The notes: generated by a model from the sequence alone, not told the origin. DNA of 64,000 nt from Onishia niordana (GCF_004798965.1 NZ_SDSD01000001.1:496001-560000); one strand, 5' to 3'; shown: positions 46,460-55,547, counted from the first letter of the stretch. Numbers and translations are program-made.

Positions 46460-47352
46460 TCAAGGTGCTCAAGGAAGGCGCTGACCTTTGAGGATCGAAG
46501 CCGATTCTCCGGGTAAATAGCATGAATGCCCTGCAGGGTCGGCTCTCCGGCCGCTTCCCAGTCATCCAACACCGGCACCAGACGGCCGGCCTTAAGATAC
46601 TGCTGCAGCAACCAGGTAGGAAACAGCACGATGCCTTGGCCCTGCAGCGCCGCCTCGACCAGGCTCTCGGCATTGTTGCTGCGAAGATTCCCACGGGCCT
46701 CGACGACCCGAAACGCCGTGTTGCTGGCGGCGCGGAAATACCAAGGCTGCACACCGCGGGTTCCCTTATAGATGAGACAGTTGTGCATGATGAGATCATC
46801 TGGGCTCTGCGGCTCGCCGTGCTCAGCCAGATAGTCGGGCGCGGCACAGGCCACAAAACGCTGGGTGGCGAGTTCACGGGCCACCAAGCTCGAATCTTCG
46901 AGCGCCCCAATGCGGATCACGACGTCCGCCCCTTCCTGCACCGGATCGACGAAGGCATCGGTCAATGTCAGCTCGATTTCGATGTCGGGATACAGCGCCT
47001 GGAAGCTCGCCAACAGCGGCGCCACATGGAGACGCCCGAAGGCCACCGGGGCGTTAACGCGTAAGAGCCCTTGCGGGTGGCTCGCGGCACCGCTGACCTG
47101 TTCGGACGCCATGTCCAGGCTCTCCAGCGCCTCGCGAACCTGCTGGAGATACCCCTCACCGACCTCGGTCAGCCGAACCGCTCGCGTATGCCGGTACAGC
47201 AGACGCTGACCGAGGGCCTTTTCGAGGCCGGCAATCCGCCGTGAGACCGACGATGCCGGTAGGCCGAAGTGGCGTGCCGCCTCGGCAAAGCTTCCCGAGG
47301 TGGCCACCCGGACGAAGAGCCGCAGCGCGATCAAGGTGACCGAGTTGCTCAT
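46438..47352 (-). CDS. LysR family regulator
   Basis: 304-residue LysR-type regulator with the helix-turn-helix in SFAEAARHFGLPASSVSRRI (residues about 17-36) and a full effector domain (LRVNAPVAFGRLHVAPLL, EGADVVIRIGALEDSSLVAR). The ATG at 47352 is chosen because homology starts there (MSNSVTLIALRLFV); ATGs at 47373 and 47382 are alternatives. It is divergent from the YdcZ-type transporter pair with a spacer of under 90 bases, so it is the likely regulator of that pair. Its 3' end overlaps a GST pseudogene. Confidence 0.9.
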   Translation of the reverse strand: MSNSVTLIALRLFVRVATSGSFAEAARHFGLPASSVSRRIAGLEKALGQRLLYRHTRAVRLTEVGEGYLQQVREALESLDMASEQVSGAASHPQGLLRVNAPVAFGRLHVAPLLASFQALYPDIEIELTLTDAFVDPVQEGADVVIRIGALEDSSLVARELATQRFVACAAPDYLAEHGEPQSPDDLIMHNCLIYKGTRGVQPWYFRAASNTAFRVVEARGNLRSNNAESLVEAALQGQGIVLFPTWLLQQYLKAGRLVPVLDDWEAAGEPTLQGIHAIYPENRLRSSKVSAFLEHLDQSRITH

Positions 47353-47439
47353 ATCGCAATAAACCTTTGCCATAAACCGCAATTGTACCCATTACAGCAC
47401 AACAATACTGTGGCGGCTTTTCACATCAAAGGAAACACA

Positions 47440-47871
47440 ATGCAGCAAATCGCCACGCTTCTCTTCGTGCTGTGCGCGGGTATGGGGCTATCGGTGGAGG
47501 CGGGTCTGCTTGGCCCCCTGGGCGAGCAGGTCGGACACTTATCAGCCACCCTATCGATCTTCCTGGTCGGCGGGCTGCTATTGACGCTCGCCATGATCTT
47601 CATCGGACGACCGCCGCTGACCACGCTGTTCCAGCAACCACGCTGGCTACTCACAGGCGGGCTTCTGGGCCCCATCTATGTAGTCGTGCTGACCCTGACC
47701 ACGCCGATTGTCGGTGTCGGCATGACCATGGTCGGCATCCTGTGCGGGCAGATCGGCGCCAGCCTGATCATTGACCATTTTGGCCTGCTCGGCAGTGAAC
47801 GCCGTGCCATCGATGGCTATCGCCTGCTGGCGTTGGTGCTGATTTTTCTCGCACTCTGGTTAATCTACTAA
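47440..47871 (+). CDS. YdcZ/DUF606 family transporter subunit 1
   Basis: 143-residue membrane protein with five hydrophobic segments, from the DUF606 (YdcZ) branch of the drug/metabolite transporter superfamily. Motifs are GPLGEQVGHLSATLSIFLVG, PRWLLTGGLLGPIYVVVLT and GMTMVGILCGQIGASLIIDH FG-type ends. It has a good aaagga ribosome site at ATG 47440. Ten bases separate it from a similar gene; such tandem pairs form two-protein transporters with inverted halves. The substrate is unknown. Confidence 0.9.
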   Translation: MQQIATLLFVLCAGMGLSVEAGLLGPLGEQVGHLSATLSIFLVGGLLLTLAMIFIGRPPLTTLFQQPRWLLTGGLLGPIYVVVLTLTTPIVGVGMTMVGILCGQIGASLIIDHFGLLGSERRAIDGYRLLALVLIFLALWLIY

Positions 47872-47881
47872 GGACGTCAGG

Positions 47882-48352
47882 ATGATACTCACACTGGTAT
47901 TCCCGCTGCTTTTGCTCGGCGGCGCCGTGCTGGCCGCCCAGTCCTCCATCAACGGTCGTCTGGGCGCCAAAGTCGGCGTATTGGCCAGCGCCTGGCTGAC
48001 GTTCGTCATCGGCGCGGTCTTAACCTTCCTATTAGTGTTCTTCTTCGAGCCGGCACATTCAGCAACCCTGTTCAGTGTTCCCAAGTGGCAGCTTACCGGG
48101 GCGTTATTTGGTGTGGTGTACATGCTGGCCATCGTTTTCGCCGTACCGCGCGTGGGCACCGCTGCCGCTACCGTGGCGGTGATCTCCGGGCAGCTGATCA
48201 TGAGCCTGCTGGTGGATCATTTCGGCTGGCTCGACAATGATCGCCTGCCGCTGGACCCGTCACGCATTGCCGCCATCGTCTTGCTTGCCGGGGCACTGTT
48301 CCTGATTTATCAGAGCAACGCCCGACGCGAGCGCCAGACTGCCAGCGCCTGA
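47882..48352 (+). CDS. YdcZ/DUF606 family transporter subunit 2
   Basis: 156-residue homologue of the previous gene with the same motif order (AQSSINGRLGAKVGVLASAW, PKWQLTGALFGVVYMLAIVF, AATVAVISGQLIMSLLVDHF). It is probably the partner subunit of the same transporter, cotranscribed with subunit 1 and controlled by the divergent LysR gene. Direction of transport and ligand are not known. Confidence 0.9.
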   Translation: MILTLVFPLLLLGGAVLAAQSSINGRLGAKVGVLASAWLTFVIGAVLTFLLVFFFEPAHSATLFSVPKWQLTGALFGVVYMLAIVFAVPRVGTAAATVAVISGQLIMSLLVDHFGWLDNDRLPLDPSRIAAIVLLAGALFLIYQSNARRERQTASA

Positions 48353-48503
48353 TACGGGCCCAACGGCGCGGTGATCATGCTCACCAACCGGGACTCCCTT
48401 GAACTGGCGACGGGCCATCCCAAGATCATGTGTAGGCCAATACATGGGCCGGGGTGATTTAGCGGCCCGTCATTCATGGCAACATCACGACCTGGAGGTC
48501 ACG

Positions 48504-49067
48504 ATGGCTCACCAACTGAACGGAAAACGCGTCGCCATTCTCGCCACCAACGGTTTCGAGGAGTCAGAACTGTCTTCGCCGAGAGCGGCACTGCAACACC
48601 AAGGCGTGGAGGTGCATGTCATCACCCCTGACGGCAATGGCATTCGTGCCTGGGCCGAAACCGACTGGGGCGACACCTACGAAGCAGATAAACGCCTCGA
48701 GGACGTGCATCATGCGGACTACCACGGGCTGGTGCTGCCAGGTGGTCTGTTCAATCCAGACACCCTGCGCCTCAACGAACAGGCGCTCAGCTTCGTCAGA
48801 GCCTTTTTCGAGGCCGGCAAGCCAGTGGCCGCCATCTGCCATGCGCCCTGGATTCTGATCAATGCAGGCGTCGTCGAGGGTCGCCGGATGACATCCGTCC
48901 CCTCGGTGGCCCAAGACCTGAAGAATGCCGGCGCCCACTGGTCGGATGAACCGGTCGTGGTCGATAGCGGCCTGGTCACCAGCCGCACGCCGGTGGACCT
49001 CGATGCCTTCAACGGAAAGCTGCTGGAAGAACTGGCCGAAGGACGCCATCGCCAACAGCACGCCTGA
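48504..49067 (+). CDS. DJ-1/PfpI family protein (YhbO-like)
   Basis: 187-residue class I glutamine amidotransferase-like protein of the PfpI/YhbO type. The nucleophilic cysteine is in AAICHAPWILINAGVVEGRR, and the assisting glutamate in TNGFEESELSSPRAAL. Relatives have protease, deglycase or glyoxalase-like activity and protect against stress. ATG 48504 has a ggagg site; a longer in-frame start is rejected. It ends just before a terminator, so it is a single-gene transcript. Confidence 0.92.
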   Translation: MAHQLNGKRVAILATNGFEESELSSPRAALQHQGVEVHVITPDGNGIRAWAETDWGDTYEADKRLEDVHHADYHGLVLPGGLFNPDTLRLNEQALSFVRAFFEAGKPVAAICHAPWILINAGVVEGRRMTSVPSVAQDLKNAGAHWSDEPVVVDSGLVTSRTPVDLDAFNGKLLEELAEGRHRQQHA

Positions 49068-49103
49068 TTGATCTCGCACGCTGCATGCAGGTTCACGTCT
49101 GCC

Positions 49104-49133
49104 AGCCCATCGCCGCCCCGGCGATGGGCTTTT
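49104..49133 (+). terminator. Intrinsic terminator after the DJ-1 gene
   Basis: Perfect 11 bp stem agcccatcgcc / ggcgatgggct with a 5-base loop followed by ttttcg. Confidence 0.9.
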
Positions 49134-49260
49134 CGCTGTCCGACTTTTGCAGGATGGCCCTGCACTTCGCATAATGAACCAAGCGAACCAACCCACTCGC
49201 CAGTACCCCGTCAGTTCCCGCCACGATCGGGTGCTTATAAAACCACAAGTGAGGCACCTG

Positions 49261-50346
49261 TTGATCGCTAAATTGCTGCATTTCATGAAGAAACTGGTTC
49301 GCCTCTTCACTCGACCGATGAAAAGCGACAAGGGGCGAGGTGGCGTCATCGTGCAAACCTATCGCGGTTATGGCACGCACAAGGAAGCTTTCGTCATGGG
49401 CCGGGTCTTTCGCCAGCCAGGCGCTGGCATACGTTGGAAAGAAGGGGGTACCTCTCAAGATCTAATCGATGTCCTACGCCGCGTGATTCGGCATGGCGTT
49501 CGCGATGTCTGGGTGGTCATGCGCATGGGCGACGCTCAAACCACCGTCAAGACTGACCGCGACGGCTACTTCTTTGCCCATATCGACATCAACCATTCGT
49601 TGCCTACCGACAGGCTCTGGCACACGGCCTCGCTCGAGGTGACATCAGAAAAAGACGCCATCAGCACAGACACCCAGGTCTATATTCCCCCTGCCAATAC
49701 TGACCTCATCGTGATCAGCGATATCGACGACACGGTGATGTACACAGGCGTTGCCAACAAGCTCAAGATGCTCTATCGACTGTTCATGGAAAAGGCGCAT
49801 AGACGCACCGCCTTTCCCGGCGTCGCCGCCTTCTACCGGGCGTTGTATGGCGGCGTTGAGGGCAACCGCAAGCGCCCAATGCTCTATGTGTCGCGCGGTC
49901 CCTGGTGTATCTATGACATGCTCGACATGTTCTTCAACCTGAACCGGATACCGGCGGGCCCCATTCTCTTTCTGCGTGAATGGGGGATACGCCTGTCGCG
50001 GCCGTGGCCACGCAAGGCAGAGGATCATAAGGCGGATGTCATCCGCGATATGCTGGCGCTATACGTCGATCTGCCGTTCATTCTCATTGGGGACAGCGGA
50101 CAGCACGACCCCGAGGTCTATACCCAGATCGTCAAGGAGAATCCCGAGCGAGTGTTGGCGATCTACATCCGCAAGGTGGATAACGACCCGGAACGCGACA
50201 TCGCCATCGAAAAGTTGGCCAACGAGGTCAGCCATACCGGCTGCCGGCTGGTGCTTGCGAGCACCAGTCTAGACATGGCCGAGCATGCGAAGACGCACGG
50301 GTTTATCTCTGAAGAAGGGCTTGAGGCGGTGCGCGATGAACAATGA
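49261..50346 (+). CDS. App1-type phosphatase domain protein (DUF2183)
   Basis: About 361-residue protein. An N-terminal beta domain (GRGGVIVQTYRGYGTHKEAF, MGRVFRQPGA) is followed by the App1/DUF2183 HAD-like phosphatase domain with the catalytic Asp motif VISDIDDTVMYTGV, then LYVSRGPWCIYDMLDMFFNL, GPILFLREWGIRL and FILIGDSGQHDPEVY. Yeast App1 is a phosphatidate phosphatase; bacterial relatives are uncharacterised. The start is doubtful: TTG 49261 has gagg 6 bases upstream, ATG 49285 begins MKKLVRLFTRP with no such site, and ATG 49174 also lacks one. It is a single gene. Confidence 0.85.
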   Translation: MIAKLLHFMKKLVRLFTRPMKSDKGRGGVIVQTYRGYGTHKEAFVMGRVFRQPGAGIRWKEGGTSQDLIDVLRRVIRHGVRDVWVVMRMGDAQTTVKTDRDGYFFAHIDINHSLPTDRLWHTASLEVTSEKDAISTDTQVYIPPANTDLIVISDIDDTVMYTGVANKLKMLYRLFMEKAHRRTAFPGVAAFYRALYGGVEGNRKRPMLYVSRGPWCIYDMLDMFFNLNRIPAGPILFLREWGIRLSRPWPRKAEDHKADVIRDMLALYVDLPFILIGDSGQHDPEVYTQIVKENPERVLAIYIRKVDNDPERDIAIEKLANEVSHTGCRLVLASTSLDMAEHAKTHGFISEEGLEAVRDEQ

Positions 50347-50412
50347 CCTCGCCCCGCACATCGGACGAAAAGAGACCTAGCTGCTAGGCGGAGCGTACGA
50401 ATCGTGCAGGTC

Positions 50413-50826
50413 TTAATCGAAGGCGGTACTCAGGTCCGGCTTCATGGTCGGGCAGAGACGAGCCAAGCCGCACGCCAGTGCAATACCCGCCAGAGTGAGC
50501 CCGATCGGCAGCCAGCTGAACATAACACCGGAAGACAGATACAGGGCCAGGAACACAACGGCCATTACCCCGCTACCGAGCATGCGCCCTGCCTTCACGC
50601 CGGTGATGACGATACTTGCCAGCACTCCCAGACAAGGGATCAGCACGCTAAACACGTGAATCATGACGCCCTGGCTGCTCTGGGCAACATAGGGCAACAC
50701 CCAGCGCGCCACTCCTTCCCAGACCAGCAGATAAACGATCGCCGGCGCGGCGAAGCCACCGAGTAGGCGCAACATGGTGCGTGACGTTTCCTCGTCACCG
50801 GGCTTGGAAGGCTGGGGCATTGGCAT
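50413..50826 (-). CDS. Small multi-pass membrane protein, unknown function
   Basis: 137-residue protein with about four hydrophobic segments (for example LGGFAAPAIVYLLVWEGV, VFSVLIPCLGVLASIVITGV, MAVVFLALYLSSGVMFSWLP). The N-terminal 25 residues are polar. ATG 50826 has agga upstream; a longer in-frame start at 50913 is less likely. No family was recognised and no clear partner is seen. It faces the App1-type gene tail to tail. Confidence 0.65.
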   Translation of the reverse strand: MPMPQPSKPGDEETSRTMLRLLGGFAAPAIVYLLVWEGVARWVLPYVAQSSQGVMIHVFSVLIPCLGVLASIVITGVKAGRMLGSGVMAVVFLALYLSSGVMFSWLPIGLTLAGIALACGLARLCPTMKPDLSTAFD

Positions 50827-51038
50827 GAGAAGAGTCCTGAAGGGAGTAAAATGACAGCGTGCCTGAAGAATTGGCCCAAAAGTGCCAACTGAAATGCTTA
50901 TTTCAGGTGCCATCGAGGGCGCTATTGAATCATTGCCATCAGGTTATTGCACCGCCACAGGCGACACGACGCGTAGGCCAAAAAATGATGTCGCTGCGGA
51001 AAAGGGGCATGAAACGTGACAATAACCGCGCTTACGGC

Positions 51039-51380
51039 CTACTCGGCGCAATCAATACATTTTAGGGTGGCGTAATTCAGCGCCAGCCGCTTGGGTGAAA
51101 TGAACTCGCCGCATTCGATGCATTCGCCGAAACACTCGTCGTCAATGCGTGTGAGCGCCAGATCGATGAAGCGCATCGTTGCCTCACGACGACGTTGAGC
51201 GGCCTGCGCCATCGCTTGTGTCTGCAGTGCATCCATACGCGTCAATCGCCCAGTGCTGGTCTGATCAAGCGTCACCGTATCACGACTATCTGCACTAGCC
51301 TCGCCCTCCTCTAGAAGCTTCCGGCGCTGTTCGAGCAGCGATTGGCGCACCTCGTCCATATTCAGTTGGGGATGGTTCAT
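51039..51380 (-). CDS. DksA/TraR family zinc finger protein
   Basis: 113-residue protein with a helical N-terminal part (DEVRQSLLEQRRKLLEEGEA) and a C-terminal DksA-type finger whose cysteines are in CFGECIECGEFISPKRLALN and then CIDC. It is shorter than DksA (about 150) and lacks its long coiled coil. Relatives may modulate RNA polymerase or have unrelated roles. A ggaggcag ribosome site precedes the ATG. It is divergent from a small hypothetical gene at 51598. Confidence 0.9.
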   Translation of the reverse strand: MNHPQLNMDEVRQSLLEQRRKLLEEGEASADSRDTVTLDQTSTGRLTRMDALQTQAMAQAAQRRREATMRFIDLALTRIDDECFGECIECGEFISPKRLALNYATLKCIDCAE

Positions 51381-51597
51381 CGCTGCCTCCTGATGATGAC
51401 TGAGGACACCACGCTAACGTTATCGAGGATAGCTGTCATGCTGGTGCGCTTCATGGAGCAGGTTGTTGATCAATACATTCGCCACCTGTCTGCTTGGCTA
51501 ACCGTGGATGTTGAGTACCGGCCAAGCCAACGGCGCATCAGGTAGGACAATCCGCCGCATAGCGAACGCTTGCTCGGCATGCTGGGTTCTCCATAAG

Positions 51598-51942
51598 ATG
51601 CTCTTCATGACTCTTTCCCGCCCGTTTTTACTCATGATCATCGTCCCTGTGATCGGCATTATTGCCCTCGCAGCCTTGATCTTTGGCGGCCAGGCCATAT
51701 CCGACGATAGTGTGGACGGCGAAATCCAACAGGCGCTGGCCGCCTCTCTCGATACCTCCAGCGCGATCGAACTTCAGCATCTGCAGGAAGTGCAGTACGG
51801 TTATGGCATCTGCGGCGCCTTCAAGACTGCCGACAGCGACGGCTTTTCCTCTTTCTTCTATGACACCGCCCGTGGGCGCCTCACGCTGGACGTGAGCTCA
51901 AGCGAATACCGCTCGCACTGCGGCCTATCGGCTATATGCTGA
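51598..51942 (+). CDS. Membrane-anchored hypothetical protein beside copper chaperones
   Basis: 114-residue protein with one N-terminal membrane helix (FLLMIIVPVIGIIALAALIF) and a polar C-terminal domain of about 80 residues that should face the periplasm. That domain has three cysteines (YGICGAF, SHCGLSAIC) and one conserved-looking FSSFFYDTARGRLTLD strand. Its end is 72 bases before the PCuAC gene in the same direction. No family was recognised. Position and cysteines make a role in copper handling or oxidase assembly conceivable, but not shown. The start could also be ATG 51607. Confidence 0.6.
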   Translation: MLFMTLSRPFLLMIIVPVIGIIALAALIFGGQAISDDSVDGEIQQALAASLDTSSAIELQHLQEVQYGYGICGAFKTADSDGFSSFFYDTARGRLTLDVSSSEYRSHCGLSAIC

Positions 51943-52013
51943 TCTCGATGTGTCGCGCTGGCCGGTATCGGCGCAAGCAGGGCAATCAAACCACCCAAGC
52001 GGAGAGCATCTTG

Positions 52014-52484
52014 ATGGTCACTAAGCTCCTGAATAACGCAACACCAGCATCGAAAGGCACGTGGCTATTCGCCCTGCTGACCCTGCTGCTGTCCTGCGGT
52101 ATGGCACAGGCTCAAGATCTCGTGCTCAAGGATGCCAAGCTCAGCCTGTTACCGGGAGATATGCCGGGCGCCGGCTACTTCAGCCTGCAAAACAGGAGTG
52201 CTGAACCCCTGACGCTGGTGGGCGCCGAAAGCGATGTCTTCAAGAATACCGAGATCCACATGAGCATGGAAAAAGACGGCATGGCCAGCATGCAGGCGGT
52301 GCCAGCACTCGATATTGCCGCCGGAGACACTCTCGAATTTGCGCCAAAAGGGTATCACCTCATGTTCATGAACCGGCTAACGCCCTTGGCCGTAGGCGAT
52401 GACGTGGAGGTAATACTGCACTTTGCAGATGACCAACAGCTACCCGCGACCTTTGAGGTTGTGTCGCCCGCGACCCTACACTGA
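52014..52484 (+). CDS. Periplasmic copper chaperone PCu(A)C
   Basis: 156-residue exported protein of the PCuAC (DUF461) family, which brings Cu(I) to the CuA or CuB site of cytochrome oxidases. A signal peptide ends in MAQAQ (near residue 33). The copper ligands follow the family pattern H(M)x10Mx21HxM: TEIHMSMEKDGMASM then KGYHLMFMNRL. ATG 52014 with ggagag upstream is chosen over ATG 51936, which overlaps the previous gene. It is immediately followed by a SCO gene, so copper delivery to an oxidase is the likely shared task. Confidence 0.93.
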   Translation: MVTKLLNNATPASKGTWLFALLTLLLSCGMAQAQDLVLKDAKLSLLPGDMPGAGYFSLQNRSAEPLTLVGAESDVFKNTEIHMSMEKDGMASMQAVPALDIAAGDTLEFAPKGYHLMFMNRLTPLAVGDDVEVILHFADDQQLPATFEVVSPATLH

Positions 52485-52502
52485 TTGCCTACCAGGATGC
52501 CC

Positions 52503-53084
52503 ATGATGCTCAAGTGGCTTTCTCCGATCCTCCTGTCAGTGCTGCTTACTGGTTGCGAAGACCCGAACTGGCACACTACGGATATCTCTGAGGTCATGCC
52601 CGACCTCGACTTGCGCCTGACGGACGAAAACGGCCAGCAGGTCGAAGAAGACGCCTACACCGGCAAGACCACCCTGCTGTATTTCGGCTATACCCACTGC
52701 CCGGATATCTGCCCTACTTCGCTTGCCAAACTGTCAGCCGCCATCAAGAAACTGGATGAACCGCAACGCGACGATCTGCAGGTGTTGTTCGTCTCCGTGG
52801 ACCCGGAGCGCGATACCCCAGCGCGGCTACAGCAGTACACTGACGTTTTCGGGCCACAGTTCATCGGCCTTACCGGCGACAGTTCACAGCTCGATGCGCT
52901 GACCAACCGCTACAGGGTGAGCTACAGCTACGGCAAGAAAGGCCCGGACGGCCGCTATGAGGTCTCGCACTCCAGCGGTATTTTCGTCTTCGACGAGCAG
53001 GGGCAGGCACGTCTGCTCATGCGCGGCAGCGATCCGGTCACCTCTATCGTGAGTGATGTCGAGCGCCTGATGGCAAAAGGGTAA
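52503..53084 (+). CDS. SCO family copper/redox protein
   Basis: 193-residue SCO1/SenC-type protein with an N-terminal membrane or lipoprotein signal (LLTGCEDPNW could be a lipobox, Cys near 17). The copper-binding and thiol-redox CxxxC is in YTHCPDICPTSLAKL and the histidine ligand in VSHSSGIFVFDE; the fold is thioredoxin-like (TTLLYFGYTHC, LQVLFVSVDPERDTPARL). It acts with PCuAC to metallate cytochrome c oxidase. Start choice is among ATG 52497, 52503 and 52506; 52503 fits the agg-based ribosome site. It begins 18 bases after the PCuAC stop. Confidence 0.93.
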   Translation: MMLKWLSPILLSVLLTGCEDPNWHTTDISEVMPDLDLRLTDENGQQVEEDAYTGKTTLLYFGYTHCPDICPTSLAKLSAAIKKLDEPQRDDLQVLFVSVDPERDTPARLQQYTDVFGPQFIGLTGDSSQLDALTNRYRVSYSYGKKGPDGRYEVSHSSGIFVFDEQGQARLLMRGSDPVTSIVSDVERLMAKG

Positions 53085-53350
53085 GTAACCAGGCGAGGCG
53101 CGCCAATGCCGACCATCGTGATGCCTGCCAACGCCTTGACGATTCTCTCTGGCGATGCCGGCCAAATGCCTGCTTGCCCTGCAAATTCAGCGTTTTCGAG
53201 CGTAAAACGTCCTATCGTCCGCTTGTCGATTGACGCCCATCAACCAGTAACACCCCATCATCGCCGGCATCGCTTTGGTCGAAGCGGCCTTCCGTTAGCC
53301 ACCTATCGGTCGTAACCTGCAGCCTCACCCTGCCGACACAAGGATGTTGG

Positions 53351-54232
53351 ATGTCTCCCGCCGATACGCTGCGTCTGGTTCTTCTCTCCTCCCTATGGGG
53401 CATGTCGTTCATCTTCATGCGCGTGGCGGTTCCCGAATTCGGACCAGTACCACTGATTCTGGTGCGTATGGGTGTGGGCGCTCTTCTGCTGGTCCCCCTA
53501 TTGTTGGGAGCGGGGTATCTGCGCCTGGTATGGGAGAACAAGGGCCGCCTGCTGATGCTTGGCCTTGTGAACCATGTGCTGCCCTTCTGCCTGCTGGCAC
53601 TGGCCACCACACGGCTTGAAGCTGGCTTCACCTCACTGATCAATGCGACAACCCCTATCTTCACCGCCCTGCTGGGCGCACTGTTCTTCACCACACCGGT
53701 GCAGCGCCAGCAGTACCTGGGCCTGGCACTGGCCTTCTTCGGCGTCTACGTGCTCTCGGCCAACCGCCTGGATTTCGCCCTGGGTGGCGATGGCTGGTTC
53801 ATTCTCTCGGCGCTGGGCGCCACCTTCTGTTATGGGGTTGCCACCAACTACTCGAAGACCTACCTATCGCACCTCCCTGTGCGCGTACTGGCGGCCGGCA
53901 GTACCACCATGTCGGCATTAATGCTGCTGATTCCTGGGCTTCTACTCTGGCCGTCGGCACCGATCAGCGCCGTGGCCTGGGGTAACGGGCTCGCGCTTGC
54001 AGCGCTCAGTACCACGCTTGCCTTCCTTCTCTACTTCGGCCTGCTGTCAAGCGCCGGGGCCACCGCAACCTCGACGGTCACCTTCCTCGTGCCGGTGAGT
54101 GCGCTGCTATGGGGCTATTTGCTGCTGGATGAGGTGCTCAGCCTGCAGATAATCGCCGGCATGGCCATCACGCTAATCGGCACCGCCATCGCCACGCGCA
54201 TGATCCGGCTGCCCAGCAAACGGTTAGCATAG
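53351..54232 (+). CDS. EamA/DMT family transporter
   Basis: 293-residue membrane protein with two EamA repeats and about ten hydrophobic segments. Typical segments are LLSSLWGMSFIFMRVAVPEF in repeat 1 and ALGATFCYGVATNYSKTYLS in repeat 2, with FLVPVSALLWGYLLLDEVLS near the end. Family members export metabolites or drugs; the substrate is unknown. An aagga site precedes the ATG. The preceding 266 bases hold no recognisable gene. Confidence 0.9.
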   Translation: MSPADTLRLVLLSSLWGMSFIFMRVAVPEFGPVPLILVRMGVGALLLVPLLLGAGYLRLVWENKGRLLMLGLVNHVLPFCLLALATTRLEAGFTSLINATTPIFTALLGALFFTTPVQRQQYLGLALAFFGVYVLSANRLDFALGGDGWFILSALGATFCYGVATNYSKTYLSHLPVRVLAAGSTTMSALMLLIPGLLLWPSAPISAVAWGNGLALAALSTTLAFLLYFGLLSSAGATATSTVTFLVPVSALLWGYLLLDEVLSLQIIAGMAITLIGTAIATRMIRLPSKRLA

Positions 54233-54242
54233 GGGGGGATAG

Positions 54243-54284
54243 GGCTTGGCATTGGGGGCTTGGCATTGGGGGCTTGGCATTGGG
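54243..54284 (+). repeat. Three tandem 14-base repeats
   Basis: Three exact copies of ggcttggcattggg directly after the EamA gene stop, followed by a partial fourth (ggctgg). No spacer pattern, so it is not a CRISPR. It is likely a variable-number repeat. Confidence 0.9.
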
Positions 54285-54512
54285 GGCTGGCCAAGGCCAA
54301 ACAAAGGTCATCGCTGGCAAGAGGTCCATCGCCCTAGCGGCCAGCGACCAGGACTTGAACCTCAGCGGTTTAGACCAGCAGTATAGTAGGCGAGCATTAG
54401 CGCCATATGCCTGCCCAGGGTGGGCTCATCAGTGAGTGAACAGAGTGAAACACGGCTCATCCCCCAGGAGCATCATGGCGTAGCGTTTCTGAGATCATAA
54501 GGAGGTTTTCCT

Positions 54513-55463
54513 GTGGTAGACCGTCTAGATCCTTATCCCACTCGCCTGACCGAACACCGCGACCCTCTCTCCCGCAAGGAGCCAATCGTCCATGCCCGCA
54601 ACCAGCATCGCTGGGAAGGCCCGCTGGATGAAGTGGCTCTATCTCGCTTCGAGCGGGATGGCTTTCTGTGGTTCAACGGCTTCTTCTCCCGGGACCTTAT
54701 CGAGCCATTCTTCGATGAGCTCAAGCAGATGGCTAACGACGAATCGCTCATGCGTTCCGACCAGGTGATTCAAGACCCCAATAGCGGCGCCATCCGCTCC
54801 GTATTCGGTATGCACAAGCTCTCGGAGCACTTCGACCGTTTGACCCGCGACCCGCGAATTCTGGGCATGGTACGGCAGTTACTGGGCAGTGAGGTCTACA
54901 TCCACCAGTCGCGTATCAATGACAAGTACGGCTTCCAGGGCAGTGGCTTCGATTGGCATTCGGATTTCGAGACCTGGCACGCCGAGGACGGTATGCCTCG
55001 CATGCGGGCAGTGAGTGCGTCGCTGATGCTAACCGACAACAATGAATTCAACGGCCCGTTGATGCTCATTCCCGGGTCGCATCGCCAATTCGTGCCATGC
55101 GTTGGCGAGACACCCGAGGCAAACTGGCTAGAATCCCTCAAGTCTCAGAAACTGGGCGTGCCTGATCAGCAAACGCTAGCGACCCTTGCTGAGCGAGGAG
55201 GTATTCAGGCCCCCAAGGGGCCGGCGGGATCGTTGCTGCTGTTCGAATGCAACACGCTGCATGCGTCAAACGAGAACATGTCACCCTGGCCACGCTCCAA
55301 CCTGTTCTTCGTCTACAACAGCGTGGATAATGCGCTTCAGGAGCCTTATGCAGCCCCCTCTCAGCGACCCGAGTTCCTCGCTACCCGCAGCGACACCCAA
55401 CCGCTGACGATGCATGACGATTTCCCGGAACTCGCTGGGCAAGGGGTCGACCCTCTGCACTAA
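54513..55463 (+). CDS. ectD: Ectoine 5-hydroxylase
   Basis: 316-residue 2OG-Fe(II) dioxygenase that turns ectoine into 5-hydroxyectoine, a compatible solute. The hallmark GFDWHSDFETWHAEDGMPRM is intact, giving iron ligands His149 and Asp151, with His250 in CNTLHASNENMSPWPRSN. Other EctD blocks are YIHQSRINDKYGFQGSGF, LTDNNEFNGPLMLIPGSHRQ and FVPCVGETPE. The start is GTG 54513 behind a very strong taaggagg site. Unlike in many genomes, ectABC is not adjacent, so it is an orphan ectD. It lacks a longer N-terminal extension seen in Halomonas elongata EctD, as remembered. Confidence 0.94.
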   Translation: MVDRLDPYPTRLTEHRDPLSRKEPIVHARNQHRWEGPLDEVALSRFERDGFLWFNGFFSRDLIEPFFDELKQMANDESLMRSDQVIQDPNSGAIRSVFGMHKLSEHFDRLTRDPRILGMVRQLLGSEVYIHQSRINDKYGFQGSGFDWHSDFETWHAEDGMPRMRAVSASLMLTDNNEFNGPLMLIPGSHRQFVPCVGETPEANWLESLKSQKLGVPDQQTLATLAERGGIQAPKGPAGSLLLFECNTLHASNENMSPWPRSNLFFVYNSVDNALQEPYAAPSQRPEFLATRSDTQPLTMHDDFPELAGQGVDPLH

Positions 55464-55502
55464 ACGTATCTTGAGCCTCACCCCCTCCAGGCCACGTAAC
55501 GA

Positions 55503-55522
55503 CCGTGACGCCACCGTCACGG
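55503..55522. terminator. Hairpin between ectD and the enoyl-CoA hydratase gene
   Basis: Perfect 7 bp stem ccgtgac / gtcacgg with a 6-base loop, between convergent genes. No T run, so it is a weak candidate. Confidence 0.45.
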
Positions 55523-55547
55523 CTATCGTCATGGCACGCCGCGAGTA

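Noticed and set aside
54243..54290. Tandem repeat considered as a CRISPR
   Set aside because: Units are 14 bases, directly adjacent, with no spacers and no cas genes.
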